The translations under genes were made by a program, and so were the position numbers. Below the pieces are notes generated by a model. The model did no database searches. It was not told the origin of the DNA and saw nothing but the letters and a program-made list of their open reading frames with translations. From Alteromonas mediterranea DE (lineage in GTDB: Bacteria > Pseudomonadota > Gammaproteobacteria > Enterobacterales > Alteromonadaceae), in the NCBI RefSeq assembly GCF_000020585.3, contig NC_011138.3:1767193-1831192 (forward strand): DNA of 64,000 bases. Reading direction: 5' to 3'. Shown one piece after another: positions 56,261 to 64,000 of the stretch (positions within the stretch are counted from its first letter, which is position 1; the number at the start of each line of letters is the position of its first letter).

Positions 56261-57554
56261 AGAGGGTTATGCTGATGTTTGGGGCTTGGCTTAAACCGCC
56301 AACCGGCTGGCCTAACATTTCTCTGGTTACCAACACTACACCTTTCTCTGAAACGCGGAACCCTCGCGCTTTATCTTGCTCTAGGTCGTAACCAATTGTT
56401 GTGCCTTCCGGGATAACGCAGCCGCGATCAATAATGACTCTCTTCAATTTGCAGTGGCGTTTTATTTCTACATCGGGAAGGATGACCGCGTCTTCAATTA
56501 AACCGTAAGAATGCACACGTACGTTAGAAAAACAAATAGACGAGCGAAGCGTTGAGCCTGAAATAATACAGCCCCCTGAAACGACAGAGTTAATTGCCTC
56601 GCCACGTCTGTCGTGGTCTTCCCATACAAACTTGGCCGGTGGTAATTGTTCTTGGTATGTCCAAATGGGCCATTTTCTATCATACAAATTAAGCTGTGGA
56701 ACTGGCGCAACCATTTCCATATTCGCTTCCCAAAAGGAATCAATTGTGCCGACGTCACGCCAGTAGGCGTTATCGCCACCACTTTGTTCAAACGGGTAAG
56801 CGTAGACGGGGTGGTCTGCAATAATAGATGGAATAATGTCCTTACCAAAATCGCGCTGAGACCCCATGTTTTCAGAGTCAACCCGTAGCTGTTCGAAAAG
56901 AAATTCGGTATCGAAAACATAGTTGCCCATAGACGCTAGACAGCGAGTGGGATCATTTGGAAGGGGAGTGGGGTTTGCAGGTTTTTCTTCAAAACCATTA
57001 ATACGGTAGTTCTCGTCTACTGACATCACGCCGAATGCACCTGCTGCTTCTTCTAAAGGTACTGACATGCAGGAAACGGTCATCTTGGCACCTGATTCTT
57101 TGTGCTTGGCTAGCATATCGCCGTAGTCCATTCGGTAAATATGATCGCCCGACAAGATCATGACATATTTCGGCAGCTCATCTCGGATGATATCTATGTT
57201 TTGGAAAACGGCGTCAGCGGTGCCTTCATACCAACTGTCTGAAAAGCGTTGAGAAGCCGGAAGAATTTCAACAGATTCGCCGAGCTCCTTCTTAAAGTGG
57301 CCCCAGCCCCTTACAAGGTGACGGATGAGAGAGTGCGATTTGTATTGGGTGACCACGCCTATTCGTCGAATACCAGAATTCACGCAATTTGATAGCGGGA
57401 AGTCGATAATTCTAAATTTACCGCCAAAATAAAGTGCCGGTTTAGCTCGCCAAGTAGTGAGTTCGTGTAATCTAGAACCTTTTCCACCCGCAAGAATGAG
57501 CGCATAAGTATCGCGAGTAAGGTTACTGATGTAACGAGAACTTTGATCTGCCAT
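56259..57554 (-). CDS. glgC: Glucose-1-phosphate adenylyltransferase
   Basis: 431 residues, full length. The nucleotidyltransferase domain (about 15-280) has [39 protein letters not shown] and [15 protein letters not shown]. The C-terminal left-handed beta-helix (about 310-420) contains [15 protein letters not shown]. It forms ADP-glucose from ATP and glucose-1-phosphate, the committed and allosterically controlled step of glycogen synthesis. No other glg genes are adjacent in the window. Confidence 0.96.
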   Translation of the reverse strand: MADQSSRYISNLTRDTYALILAGGKGSRLHELTTWRAKPALYFGGKFRIIDFPLSNCVNSGIRRIGVVTQYKSHSLIRHLVRGWGHFKKELGESVEILPASQRFSDSWYEGTADAVFQNIDIIRDELPKYVMILSGDHIYRMDYGDMLAKHKESGAKMTVSCMSVPLEEAAGAFGVMSVDENYRINGFEEKPANPTPLPNDPTRCLASMGNYVFDTEFLFEQLRVDSENMGSQRDFGKDIIPSIIADHPVYAYPFEQSGGDNAYWRDVGTIDSFWEANMEMVAPVPQLNLYDRKWPIWTYQEQLPPAKFVWEDHDRRGEAINSVVSGGCIISGSTLRSSICFSNVRVHSYGLIEDAVILPDVEIKRHCKLKRVIIDRGCVIPEGTTIGYDLEQDKARGFRVSEKGVVLVTREMLGQPVGGLSQAPNISITL

Positions 57555-58147
57555 TTCCTATAAACTCCTGTAAAAAAGCGACAACTGTGTATCGATAGAA
57601 ATATAAAAAGAAAACGAAGTGTTGCGATTGATTGCGCTATATATGAACGGCCTGTTTGAACAGGCTTTTTGATAACATAAACCCATACTACACAAGATAT
57701 TTTAGAATGACAGTGGGATTTTCAATGTTTGTGACGAATTGGTAAATTATTTAAAATTATGTTGTGTGGCGGCTTACAGAGACACCCAAGCCAAGCAGCT
57801 TACATCGACTTGCAAAGACGACTTGCAAAGACACCCAATCTAATTAGCTCGTAGCTGCATTCATCTTATATTCTTAAGAAAGACACCCATGCTAAGAAAT
57901 AAGCGTTTGGCTCCCAGTCCGAGCATATGCGAATAGTTATATACAAAGGTATATACAAAGACACCCACCCTAATTCTTGTTCAAGGCCATGAAGCATTCT
58001 TCTATGAAAAATGCGCCGAACATCCGTAAAAAACTTAAGTTGGGTGTCTATCTAACTTTTAAATAAGAAAAGAATATGTAGAACATCCAGTGACAATTGT
58101 TAATTAAATGTTATATTCGTGAGGTTGATTTACTAACGGAGCTTTTT
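57555..58147. other. Intergenic gap of about 590 bp holding repeat cluster 3
   Basis: Divergent spacer between glgC and the SRPBCC gene. Besides promoters it contains five GACACCCA repeats (annotated separately) separated by 30-80 nt of unrelated AT-rich sequence. No reading frame is supported. Confidence 0.6.
57781..58048. repeat. GACACCCA repeat cluster 3 (intergenic)
   Basis: Forward copies at 57781, 57830, 57882 and 57960, each preceded by AGA, CAAA or GAAA, and one reverse copy TGGGTGTC at 58041. A partial duplicate ACTTGCAAAGAC also occurs at about 57808. Confidence 0.9.
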
Positions 58148-58681
58148 ATGGGTGTACTGAAGAAACTTTTAATAGTATTTGGCGCTGTAATTGCAATTTT
58201 CGTGATTTCTAGTTTTTTCATTCCGAAAGATTATAGTGTAGAAAGAACGATCACAATTGATGCCGAACCTTCTGATGTCTACCCATACGTTGTAGATTTA
58301 AGAGAATGGAAAAAATGGGGCGTTTGGTTTAAACGAGACCCTAATATGCAGCTTACCTACTCAGGCCCAGATAGAGCTATTGGCATGCGCTCGGTATGGG
58401 AAAGCGAGACTGAGGGAAATGGCGAAATGGAGATTACTCAATTAGAGCACAATAAACGTGTACTTTACCGTTTGTATTTCCCAGATTTTGACATGGGCTC
58501 TTCGGGGATAGTAGAAATAAAGCCAACGGCAGGTGGTACGTTAGTTACTTGGAGGGATGAAGGGACGGTAGACAATAATCCAATCAATCGATATTTCGCT
58601 TTATTAATGGACGGCATGATTGGACCGGACTTCGAGATGGGTTTAGAGAACTTAAAGATACTAGTAGAGAATGATGTGTAA
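58148..58681 (+). CDS. SRPBCC-family (polyketide cyclase/START-like) protein
   Basis: From ATG 58148 (GGAG about 8 nt upstream; the earlier 58097 start is less likely) the protein has 177 residues. An N-terminal membrane helix (KKLLIVFGAVIAIFVISSFFI) is followed by a START-like domain: YSVERTITIDAEPSDVYPYVVDLREWKKWGVW, then MRSVWESETEGNGEMEITQLE. Such domains bind hydrophobic ligands in a deep cavity; no enzymatic role can be assigned. It lies 77 nt before an MFS-like gene and may share its transcript. Confidence 0.8.
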   Translation: MGVLKKLLIVFGAVIAIFVISSFFIPKDYSVERTITIDAEPSDVYPYVVDLREWKKWGVWFKRDPNMQLTYSGPDRAIGMRSVWESETEGNGEMEITQLEHNKRVLYRLYFPDFDMGSSGIVEIKPTAGGTLVTWRDEGTVDNNPINRYFALLMDGMIGPDFEMGLENLKILVENDV

Positions 58682-58757
58682 CTGAGGCAGCGTTATGATC
58701 TTATTATCGAAAAGTGCCGTAATTAAACACAAAAAATAGCGGTACACATCCGGCTTA

Positions 58758-59912
58758 ATGAAACCAAAAAATCAACTCATAGCGGGCTTGTCTTTCAACA
58801 AGCTTGCGGACCTTTTAATTTCAGCAAAAACCACTTTGACAGCCCTTCTTTTGAGCGTTGGTGCGCCGATTTGGATGATCGGTTGGTTAGTGCCCATTAG
58901 AGAGTCTGGAGCTCTCCTTCCTCAGGTTCTAATAAGCATATATCTGCGTAAACACCCAAAGAGACACATAGTGTGGCGGGTGGGTATGTTGGTTCAGTCT
59001 CTTGCTGTCATTGGAATGCTTGTTTCTGCCACACTCTTATCTGGTGCCAAAGCGGGAGCATGCATACTTGCCTCACTTGTATTGTTAAGTCTAGGGCGCT
59101 CAGCTTGTTCACTTACGGTAAAAGATATGGAGGCTGATGTAGCGAGAAAGGGGCAGCGAGGAAATCTGATTGGCGTCGCTTCAACGGTATCTGGAGTAAT
59201 AACGCTTCTCATAGCTATACCCTTAGCGCTCTATGAGGGGGCTTTTTCTTCTAATACGCTTATGGTCATTTTGTGTGTGAGTGTCTTGGCCTTTCTTGTA
59301 ACATTAGTATGTGTCTGGCCAATCAAAACAAACGTAGAATTAGATGACAGTTCAGACGGTGCCATGGGCATTGATTTTGATTCGACGGTGTACAAGTTTA
59401 TATTCGTTAGAGGCCTATTCGTTCACTCTGCGTTAGTTGCTCCTTATTTCATGCTTGAAAAAAGCGGCGAGGCCCAAGAGTTACTTCCGATTTATATTGG
59501 CGCAGAAGCATTAGCGGCGCTTTTGTCTTCAATCATTTGGGGTAAAATTGCGGATAAGAGTGCAAAGCTAACGCTTCAAGCATCAGGCGTTCTCGCTCTA
59601 TTTGCATGCGTTGGATTACTTGTACTTCAATCAACGTCAATAGTCACTTCAGCACTTCTATTTTTCGTTCTCTCCGTTGCTCATGCTGGCGTAAGGACAG
59701 GAAGAAAAACCTATAGTTTAGATGTAAAAGATGGTCATGACAGAACTGAGCTTGTCGGGTTTTCTAATACAGCAATCGGACTTGTTTTGCTTGGCTTTGG
59801 GGCTATCTACGCTGCCTTAACGCCTGTTTTGTCGTTCAGCGTCGTATATATCATGTCTGCTATGCTTTTATTTGCCATAGTCGCTTCACTTATTTTACCG
59901 AATGAAAAGTGA
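58758..59912 (+). CDS. MFS-type membrane protein of unknown substrate
   Basis: 384 residues with about 11-12 hydrophobic segments and the general MFS rhythm. KTTLTALLLSVGAPIWMIGWLVPIRESGALLPQVLISIYLRKHPKRHIVWRVGM is the first long block. DVARKGQRGNLIGVASTVSGVITLL follows mid-protein, and SIIWGKIADKSAKLT holds a G-x-x-x-D-(R/K)-like loop. I do not recognise a characterised subfamily. It is convergent with the RAYT gene, which ends 8 nt further on. Confidence 0.72.
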   Translation: MKPKNQLIAGLSFNKLADLLISAKTTLTALLLSVGAPIWMIGWLVPIRESGALLPQVLISIYLRKHPKRHIVWRVGMLVQSLAVIGMLVSATLLSGAKAGACILASLVLLSLGRSACSLTVKDMEADVARKGQRGNLIGVASTVSGVITLLIAIPLALYEGAFSSNTLMVILCVSVLAFLVTLVCVWPIKTNVELDDSSDGAMGIDFDSTVYKFIFVRGLFVHSALVAPYFMLEKSGEAQELLPIYIGAEALAALLSSIIWGKIADKSAKLTLQASGVLALFACVGLLVLQSTSIVTSALLFFVLSVAHAGVRTGRKTYSLDVKDGHDRTELVGFSNTAIGLVLLGFGAIYAALTPVLSFSVVYIMSAMLLFAIVASLILPNEK

Positions 59913-59919
59913 TAGGCAG

Positions 59920-60906
59920 CTAATCGTCAAAGCAAACTGCTGCAGACTTAATACATGCCATTCTTTTCCTATTGGTGCGCTTTTTGAACGCCAACATAGA
60001 CGCCGTGTTACCTACTGCAAATGAGAAAAGATTTTCGAAACTGCTTATGGTTTGTAGCCACTCTGGTGAGGTTGTATCAATAATGACTCGCTCAACATTT
60101 TGTACCTCAGATGAGGTTGTGCTGTTTTTCGGCAACGAATTGGTTAATGCGGCAATCGAATCGCTAAGAAGAAAGCAATATTGTTTGAGCGTAAGATTTA
60201 AATATTTTTTGTTTTTGGGTCGCTTTTCACCTTTAAATGGTATTAAACCCTGAGTCTTTTTATTTTTTGATGGGCAGAAAAGTCGTGTATAAATGCTCGT
60301 GTACACAGAATCGTTTAAGCTTTTCGCCGCATTAGCCCGAATAGGGTTTAAGTCGACATAAGCCATGCAAGATAGCAACGCTTTTTCAGTTAATAGTGCT
60401 TGAGAGCGAAAGCGTCCCTCCCAAAAGCGGCCTGTACACTCATCCTCTTCGTTCGCTTTTCTTGCAATATGCTCGTTTAAGTCTCTCATAAACCAACTGA
60501 TGTCAAAAAGCCTTTTCCTGTAGATATCAGCGGTTTCTTTGACCGCTTTTATCTCAATATCGCTCAGAACCTCTCCTTTTAAATACCTTTGGGTAAGTAG
60601 AGTTCCCCTGTGTATTTTGTGCCATTGGCGTAAAACCGTATCTAGTGACCAGGATAGCGCTGCGCTTTTATTTACACACAACACAATGTGAATATGGTTA
60701 CTCATGACGGCATATGCACAAATGTCGATAGCGAAAATACTACTTAAAAACAGTAACCTGTTTTCGACCCAAGACTTTCTGTGCTCATAGCTAACATTCG
60801 TTGTGTGGTCATAGCCACAAAGGTAGCTTCGACGTACACATCGCGAAATACAATGATAATAAGGGGTATCTTGAAGGCTTATAAGAGATTTCCTGCTTTG
60901 CGCCAT
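59920..60906 (-). CDS. RAYT-type transposase (Y1/HUH, IS200-like)
   Basis: 328 residues. The N-terminus YYHCISRCVRRSYLCG is typical of REP-associated tyrosine transposases. AYAVMSNHIHIVLCV carries the HUH metal-binding His pair. GRFWEGRFRSQALLTEKALLSCMAYVDLNPIRA holds the catalytic Tyr of the Y1 domain. The C-terminal 110 residues are charged and family-specific. RAYTs are single-copy, immobile relatives of IS200 transposases that bind REP-type palindromes beside their genes. This one is preceded upstream by four GACACCCA repeats, which are candidates for its recognition family. Confidence 0.88.
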   Translation of the reverse strand: MAQSRKSLISLQDTPYYHCISRCVRRSYLCGYDHTTNVSYEHRKSWVENRLLFLSSIFAIDICAYAVMSNHIHIVLCVNKSAALSWSLDTVLRQWHKIHRGTLLTQRYLKGEVLSDIEIKAVKETADIYRKRLFDISWFMRDLNEHIARKANEEDECTGRFWEGRFRSQALLTEKALLSCMAYVDLNPIRANAAKSLNDSVYTSIYTRLFCPSKNKKTQGLIPFKGEKRPKNKKYLNLTLKQYCFLLSDSIAALTNSLPKNSTTSSEVQNVERVIIDTTSPEWLQTISSFENLFSFAVGNTASMLAFKKRTNRKRMACIKSAAVCFDD

Positions 60907-61015
60907 GATGCTTTTCTACGATCGTTGGAAAAAGTTTCAAGACAGTAGCATTATCACTAGCCCTTTGTGACCTGAACTCAAGGTGTGTTTTGTTAATACC
61001 TGAACTGCTAGGAAA

Positions 61016-61177
61016 GACACCCATTGTTAAACATGTTCTATTTGGCAAGACACCCATTATACCCCCCTTTTTAAAAGAAAGTTACGCAGACACCCACGTT
61101 AGCTTTTTAGAAGGTTTTATCAAAAAGTAGCAACTAAATGGCTACATGAGTAATCGATACAATTTATAGTGGGTGTC
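61016..61177. repeat. GACACCCA repeat cluster 4 (upstream of RAYT gene)
   Basis: Forward copies at 61016, 61049 and 61089 and a reverse copy at 61170. The last two form an inverted pair (GCAGACACCCAC and GTGGGTGTCTTGC) about 73 bp apart around a small hairpin GTAGC-9-GCTAC. Confidence 0.9.
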
Positions 61178-61244
61178 TTGCTAAGAGGTAAGCGATTAAG
61201 CGCCAAGCTAAAGCATCATAAAAAACTTTTAGGATGGATGGCTC

Positions 61245-61279
61245 GATAAAAAGAGCATGCTTGGAAGGGCAGCATGCTC
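61245..61279 (-). terminator. Rho-independent terminator after HMG-CoA lyase gene
   Basis: GAGCATGC (61253-61260) and GCATGCTC (61272-61279) form an 8-bp stem. On the minus strand it is followed by TTTTTATC, 14 nt after the lyase stop. Confidence 0.83.
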
Positions 61280-61292
61280 CAAAAAAAATCAA

Positions 61293-62189
61293 TTATTTAG
61301 CTAATAGTGCGTTTGCGGCTTTCGATACCGGTGGGCGGCCCAAAACCTCAGAGATATAGGACGATGCAGTAAGTAATCTATCCATATTCACACCTGATGA
61401 GATTTTCATCCCATTAAGCATATAAACAACATCTTCAGTTGCAACATTTCCACTAGCCCCTTTTGCATAAGGACACCCCCCAAGGCCCGCGACGGCGGAG
61501 TCGATAGTAGCAATGCCGTATTCAAGTGCTTTGTACAAGTTAACGAGAGCTTGGCCGTATGTATCGTGAAAGTGGGCCGCAAGTTTTTGTGCAGGTATAT
61601 CCTTAAGTACATCTTCTAACAAAAGACTCGTTGCTCTAGGCGTGCCGGCTCCGATAGTGTCCCCCAACGAAATTTCATAACAACCCATGTCAAGCAGGGC
61701 TTTACTCACTTGCGTAACTGCTTTAGGCGAAATGTCCCCTTGATAGGGGCACCCCATAACACATGAAACATAGCCTCTTACCTTGATATTATTCTTATCA
61801 GCCAATTGAAAAACATCTTCAAAGCGTTTCAAGCTCTCGCTTATAGAGCAGTTTATATTTTTCTGCGAGAATGCCTCAGATGCAGAGCCGAACACAGCAA
61901 CTTCTTTTACGCCAGCGTCAATAGCGGTTTCTAGTCCCCTAATATTAGGTGTAAGCGCAGAATACTGGACATCTGTTCTAGAAGGGAGTGCCTGGAAAAC
62001 TTCATCCGAATTTGCCATTTGAGGTACCCACTTTGGAGAAACAAAGCTGCCTGCTTCTATGCGTTTAAGGCCGGTTTTTGAAAGTAGATTTATTAGCTCA
62101 ATCTTCTGCGCTGCACTTAAGTTGAGCGTTTCATTTTGTAGTCCGTCGCGCGGACCAACTTCAACAATACTGACTTTAGATGGAAGCAT
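61293..62189 (-). CDS. mvaB: Hydroxymethylglutaryl-CoA lyase
   Basis: 298 residues of HMGL-like TIM-barrel fold. It opens VSIVEVGPRDGLQNE with the catalytic Asp in PRDGLQ. GYVSCVMGCPYQGD and the C-terminal GLGGCPYAKGASGNVATEDVVYM (the HMG-CoA lyase active-site Cys signature) are complete. It splits HMG-CoA into acetyl-CoA and acetoacetate, the last step of leucine breakdown. It starts 4 nt after the stop of the methylcrotonyl-CoA carboxylase alpha gene, forming a leucine-catabolic operon. Also named liuE in that context. Confidence 0.95.
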   Translation of the reverse strand: MLPSKVSIVEVGPRDGLQNETLNLSAAQKIELINLLSKTGLKRIEAGSFVSPKWVPQMANSDEVFQALPSRTDVQYSALTPNIRGLETAIDAGVKEVAVFGSASEAFSQKNINCSISESLKRFEDVFQLADKNNIKVRGYVSCVMGCPYQGDISPKAVTQVSKALLDMGCYEISLGDTIGAGTPRATSLLLEDVLKDIPAQKLAAHFHDTYGQALVNLYKALEYGIATIDSAVAGLGGCPYAKGASGNVATEDVVYMLNGMKISSGVNMDRLLTASSYISEVLGRPPVSKAANALLAK

Positions 62190-62193
62190 AATA

Positions 62194-64000
62194 TTAAGCC
62201 TCAGCCAAATCTTTCGAAGAAAACGCTAAAAGCGTTGCCCCACCGTCAACGAGTTCCCCTGGGTTGAAATAAAACTCTTCAACCTTGCCATCATGAGGAG
62301 CAATAATGCTGTGTTCCATTTTCATGGCTTCCATTATTAGGATAGGCTCACCTTTTTTGACTGCTTGCCCCTTGCTAACAAGGTGGGTAACGATAGTGCC
62401 ATTCATTGGTGCATTAAAGTTTGCTTGGTCATCGGTACTGTTGACGTCACCTAACGATGCTGTCTTAACAACATACTTGACGTGGGTGTCTTTGTTAAAA
62501 AGGGTAAACTGTTCGCCATCTTGAGAGAATGAAAACGTCCTCTTGTGTCCGTCAATAGTAGCGTTTAGCGTTTGGTCAATAATAACGCCAGAGGCCTCAA
62601 AGCTTTGGCCATCTGCGGTTACTTTCCAGTAGCCATGGCTATCATCAAAATGATGCTTAACTTCAACCTGTGTTTCCTTGTTGTCGCTAATCAGCGTAAG
62701 CGTCTCACTGTGTTGACTATTAACCCTCCAAGCGCCGGCTGTCGACCATACAGAGAGTGTTCTTGGGCTTTGGCTTCTCGTTAGAATGGAAAGTAGTGCC
62801 ATAGCGGGGAAGTCGTGTTGGGTGTCTTGATTAATCGTTTCACTAAAGAGTGTATCGTGGTGCTTTTCCACGAATGTAGTTGTTAGTTCCGCGGAAACGA
62901 AAGATGGGTGTGACGCTACACGCTTTAAAAAATCAATGTTAGTGCTTACCCCGTCGATATAATATTCCCCCAAAGCGCTTGTTAAATGCTTCAGTGCAAC
63001 TTCACGGTTCTCTCCCCAAACCACAAGCTTGGCAATCATAGGGTCGTAAAACACACTTACTTCATCACCTTGCTCTACACCTGTATCTACGCGAACTACA
63101 TCATTTTCTTCTGGCGCATGCAGTAAGCGTAAGGTACCCGTTGAAGGTAAAAACTCATTCTTTGGATCTTCGGCATAAATACGCGCTTCGAATGCATGTC
63201 CCGTTAATGTAAGTGCGTTTTGCGCCTTAGGTAACGGCTTTCCTTCAGCGATTATGAGTTGCCAAAGTACTAAGTCTTCTCGCGTAATCATCTCGGTAAC
63301 AGGGTGTTCCACTTGCAGACGTGTGTTCATTTCCATGAAGTAAAATGAATCATCTTCATCAAGTAAGAACTCAACAGTGCCAGCACCAACATAATTGATT
63401 GCTTTGGCTGCAAGAATTGCAGCCTCACCCATTTTTTCTCTAACATGCGCAGACATGTTTGGGGCAGGGGCTTCTTCAATAATCTTTTGATGTCGACGCT
63501 GCACTGAGCAGTCGCGCTCGAAGAGGTAAACTCCATTACCATGGGTGTCACAAAAAACTTGGATTTCGACATGACGAGGCCGAGTCAGGTATTTCTCAAC
63601 AAGCATATGGTCATCGCCAAAGCTCGCCATAGACTCGCGTTTGGCAGCGTTTAGGGCTTGGGAGAAGTCTTTTTCGCTCCAAACCTGACGCATACCTTTA
63701 CCGCCGCCACCGGCAGCAGCCTTAAGAAGCACTGGATAGCCCATATCATCAGCAGCTGCTTTTAATACCGATTCGTCTTGGTCATCGCCATGGTAACCGG
63801 GTACTAGAGGTACGCCGGCTTTTTCCATTATGTGTTTAGCCGCAGATTTAGAGCCCATTGCTTCAATTGCTGACGCTGGTGGGCCTACGAAGATAATGTC
63901 GTTCTTAGCACAAAGCTTGGCGAATTCAGCATTTTCCGAGAGAAAACCATAACCTGGGTGAATAGCATCAACGCCTAGCTGCTTTGCTTTTTCGATTATT
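62194..64000 (-). CDS. liuD: Methylcrotonyl-CoA carboxylase biotin-containing alpha subunit (5' end outside window)
   Basis: The frame stays open to the window edge (upstream residues include DAIHPGYGFLSENAEFA), so the start lies beyond 64000. Biotin carboxylase ATP-grasp domain: LLKAAAGGGGKGMRQVW and FLEMNTRLQVEH-type block (FMEMNTRLQVEHPVTE). The C-terminal biotinyl domain ends with ILIMEAMKMEHSIIAPHDGKVEEF, holding the biotin Lys in AMKM. With a beta subunit it carboxylates 3-methylcrotonyl-CoA in leucine degradation. The position beside HMG-CoA lyase favours this over acetyl- or propionyl-CoA carboxylase. Three GACACCCA repeats lie inside it, at least two in poorly conserved parts. Confidence 0.88.
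   Translation of the reverse strand, partial: IIEKAKQLGVDAIHPGYGFLSENAEFAKLCAKNDIIFVGPPASAIEAMGSKSAAKHIMEKAGVPLVPGYHGDDQDESVLKAAADDMGYPVLLKAAAGGGGKGMRQVWSEKDFSQALNAAKRESMASFGDDHMLVEKYLTRPRHVEIQVFCDTHGNGVYLFERDCSVQRRHQKIIEEAPAPNMSAHVREKMGEAAILAAKAINYVGAGTVEFLLDEDDSFYFMEMNTRLQVEHPVTEMITREDLVLWQLIIAEGKPLPKAQNALTLTGHAFEARIYAEDPKNEFLPSTGTLRLLHAPEENDVVRVDTGVEQGDEVSVFYDPMIAKLVVWGENREVALKHLTSALGEYYIDGVSTNIDFLKRVASHPSFVSAELTTTFVEKHHDTLFSETINQDTQHDFPAMALLSILTRSQSPRTLSVWSTAGAWRVNSQHSETLTLISDNKETQVEVKHHFDDSHGYWKVTADGQSFEASGVIIDQTLNATIDGHKRTFSFSQDGEQFTLFNKDTHVKYVVKTASLGDVNSTDDQANFNAPMNGTIVTHLVSKGQAVKKGEPILIMEAMKMEHSIIAPHDGKVEEFYFNPGELVDGGATLLAFSSKDLAEA
62483..63549 (-). repeat. GACACCCA repeat copies within the carboxylase gene
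   Basis: TGGGTGTC at 62483, 62819 and 63542, read on the coding strand as KDTHV, QDTQH and CDTHG. The first two also share the extended flank (CTTTGTTAA, CTTGATTAA). The third falls at a position where the family normally has D-x-H-G-N, so it may be coincidental. Confidence 0.75.

Larger units (their letters stand above)
60907..61292. other. Intergenic gap, 386 bp, with repeat cluster 4
   Basis: Region upstream of the RAYT gene and downstream of the HMG-CoA lyase gene (both minus strand). It contains four GACACCCA repeats, a GTAGC / GCTAC hairpin (61127-61145) and, near its right end, the lyase terminator. Confidence 0.7.

Noticed and set aside
57781..58048. CRISPR array
   Set aside because: The repeated unit is only 8-12 bp, spacing is irregular, both orientations occur, and no cas genes are present.

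Overview
The window reads as a chromosomal segment of a marine gammaproteobacterium of the Alteromonadales, most likely Alteromonas. This is inferred from the gene neighbourhoods (pheS-pheT-ihfA; csiV next to mfd; liu-type leucine catabolism; PEP-CTERM-like surface proteins) and from protein style, not from a database match. It has two parts. Positions 1 to about 27,000 are a visibly AT-rich accessory island for surface polysaccharide. From 27,190 to the end is ordinary, denser core chromosome.

The island begins inside an O-antigen polymerase/ligase-type membrane protein. It continues with a GT4 and two GT2 glycosyltransferases and a Wzx-type flippase on the + strand. A mostly minus-strand block follows: a GT4, a sulfotransferase, a PEP-CTERM-like secreted protein and a large beta-helix lipoprotein. 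A divergent GT4 comes next, preceded by an ops/JUMPstart-like element. Then there is a scarred zone. A GT2 gene is split by an intact IS21-family element with a 9-bp target duplication. The tail of an SGNH-domain gene abuts an IS5-family element. A full-length AT3-SGNH O-acyltransferase ends this zone. Together the genes look able to build, flip, polymerise, acylate and probably sulfate an exopolysaccharide or O-chain.

The last 6 kb of the island (21,141 to 27,189) is organised unusually. The leader of pheS, including a 33-codon leader ORF, occurs four times in the same orientation. The fourth copy is the working one in front of intact pheS. The three others separate cassette-like units: a PEP-CTERM-like gene, two GT4 genes, and a methyltransferase. 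The most distant copy still carries a decayed stretch of pheS. By-eye divergence from the working copy rises with distance (1, 2 and 8 differences). This suggests repeated accretion of cargo at the pheS leader.

The core part holds pheS-pheT-ihfA, ybaK, a penicillin-acylase homologue, nagZ, a cobalamin adenosyltransferase, csiV-mfd, a PilZ protein, a LolC/E-type permease, a purine phosphoribosyltransferase, a FIST/histidine-kinase pair, xthA, a haem-oxygenase-like gene, a sufE-like gene, an HDOD protein, an MFS transporter, glgC, a RAYT-type transposase, and the leucine-catabolism genes for HMG-CoA lyase and methylcrotonyl-CoA carboxylase alpha subunit.

A second unusual signal lies only in this core half. 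I counted 26 exact copies of the octamer GACACCCA (consensus CAAAGACACCCA) between 42.3 and 63.6 kb, and none in the first 42 kb. About two would be expected by chance in the whole window. Copies cluster between genes, upstream of the RAYT gene, and inside genes. There they form low-complexity inserts read in different frames (KTP in the Lol-type permease, DTH in the haem-oxygenase-like protein).
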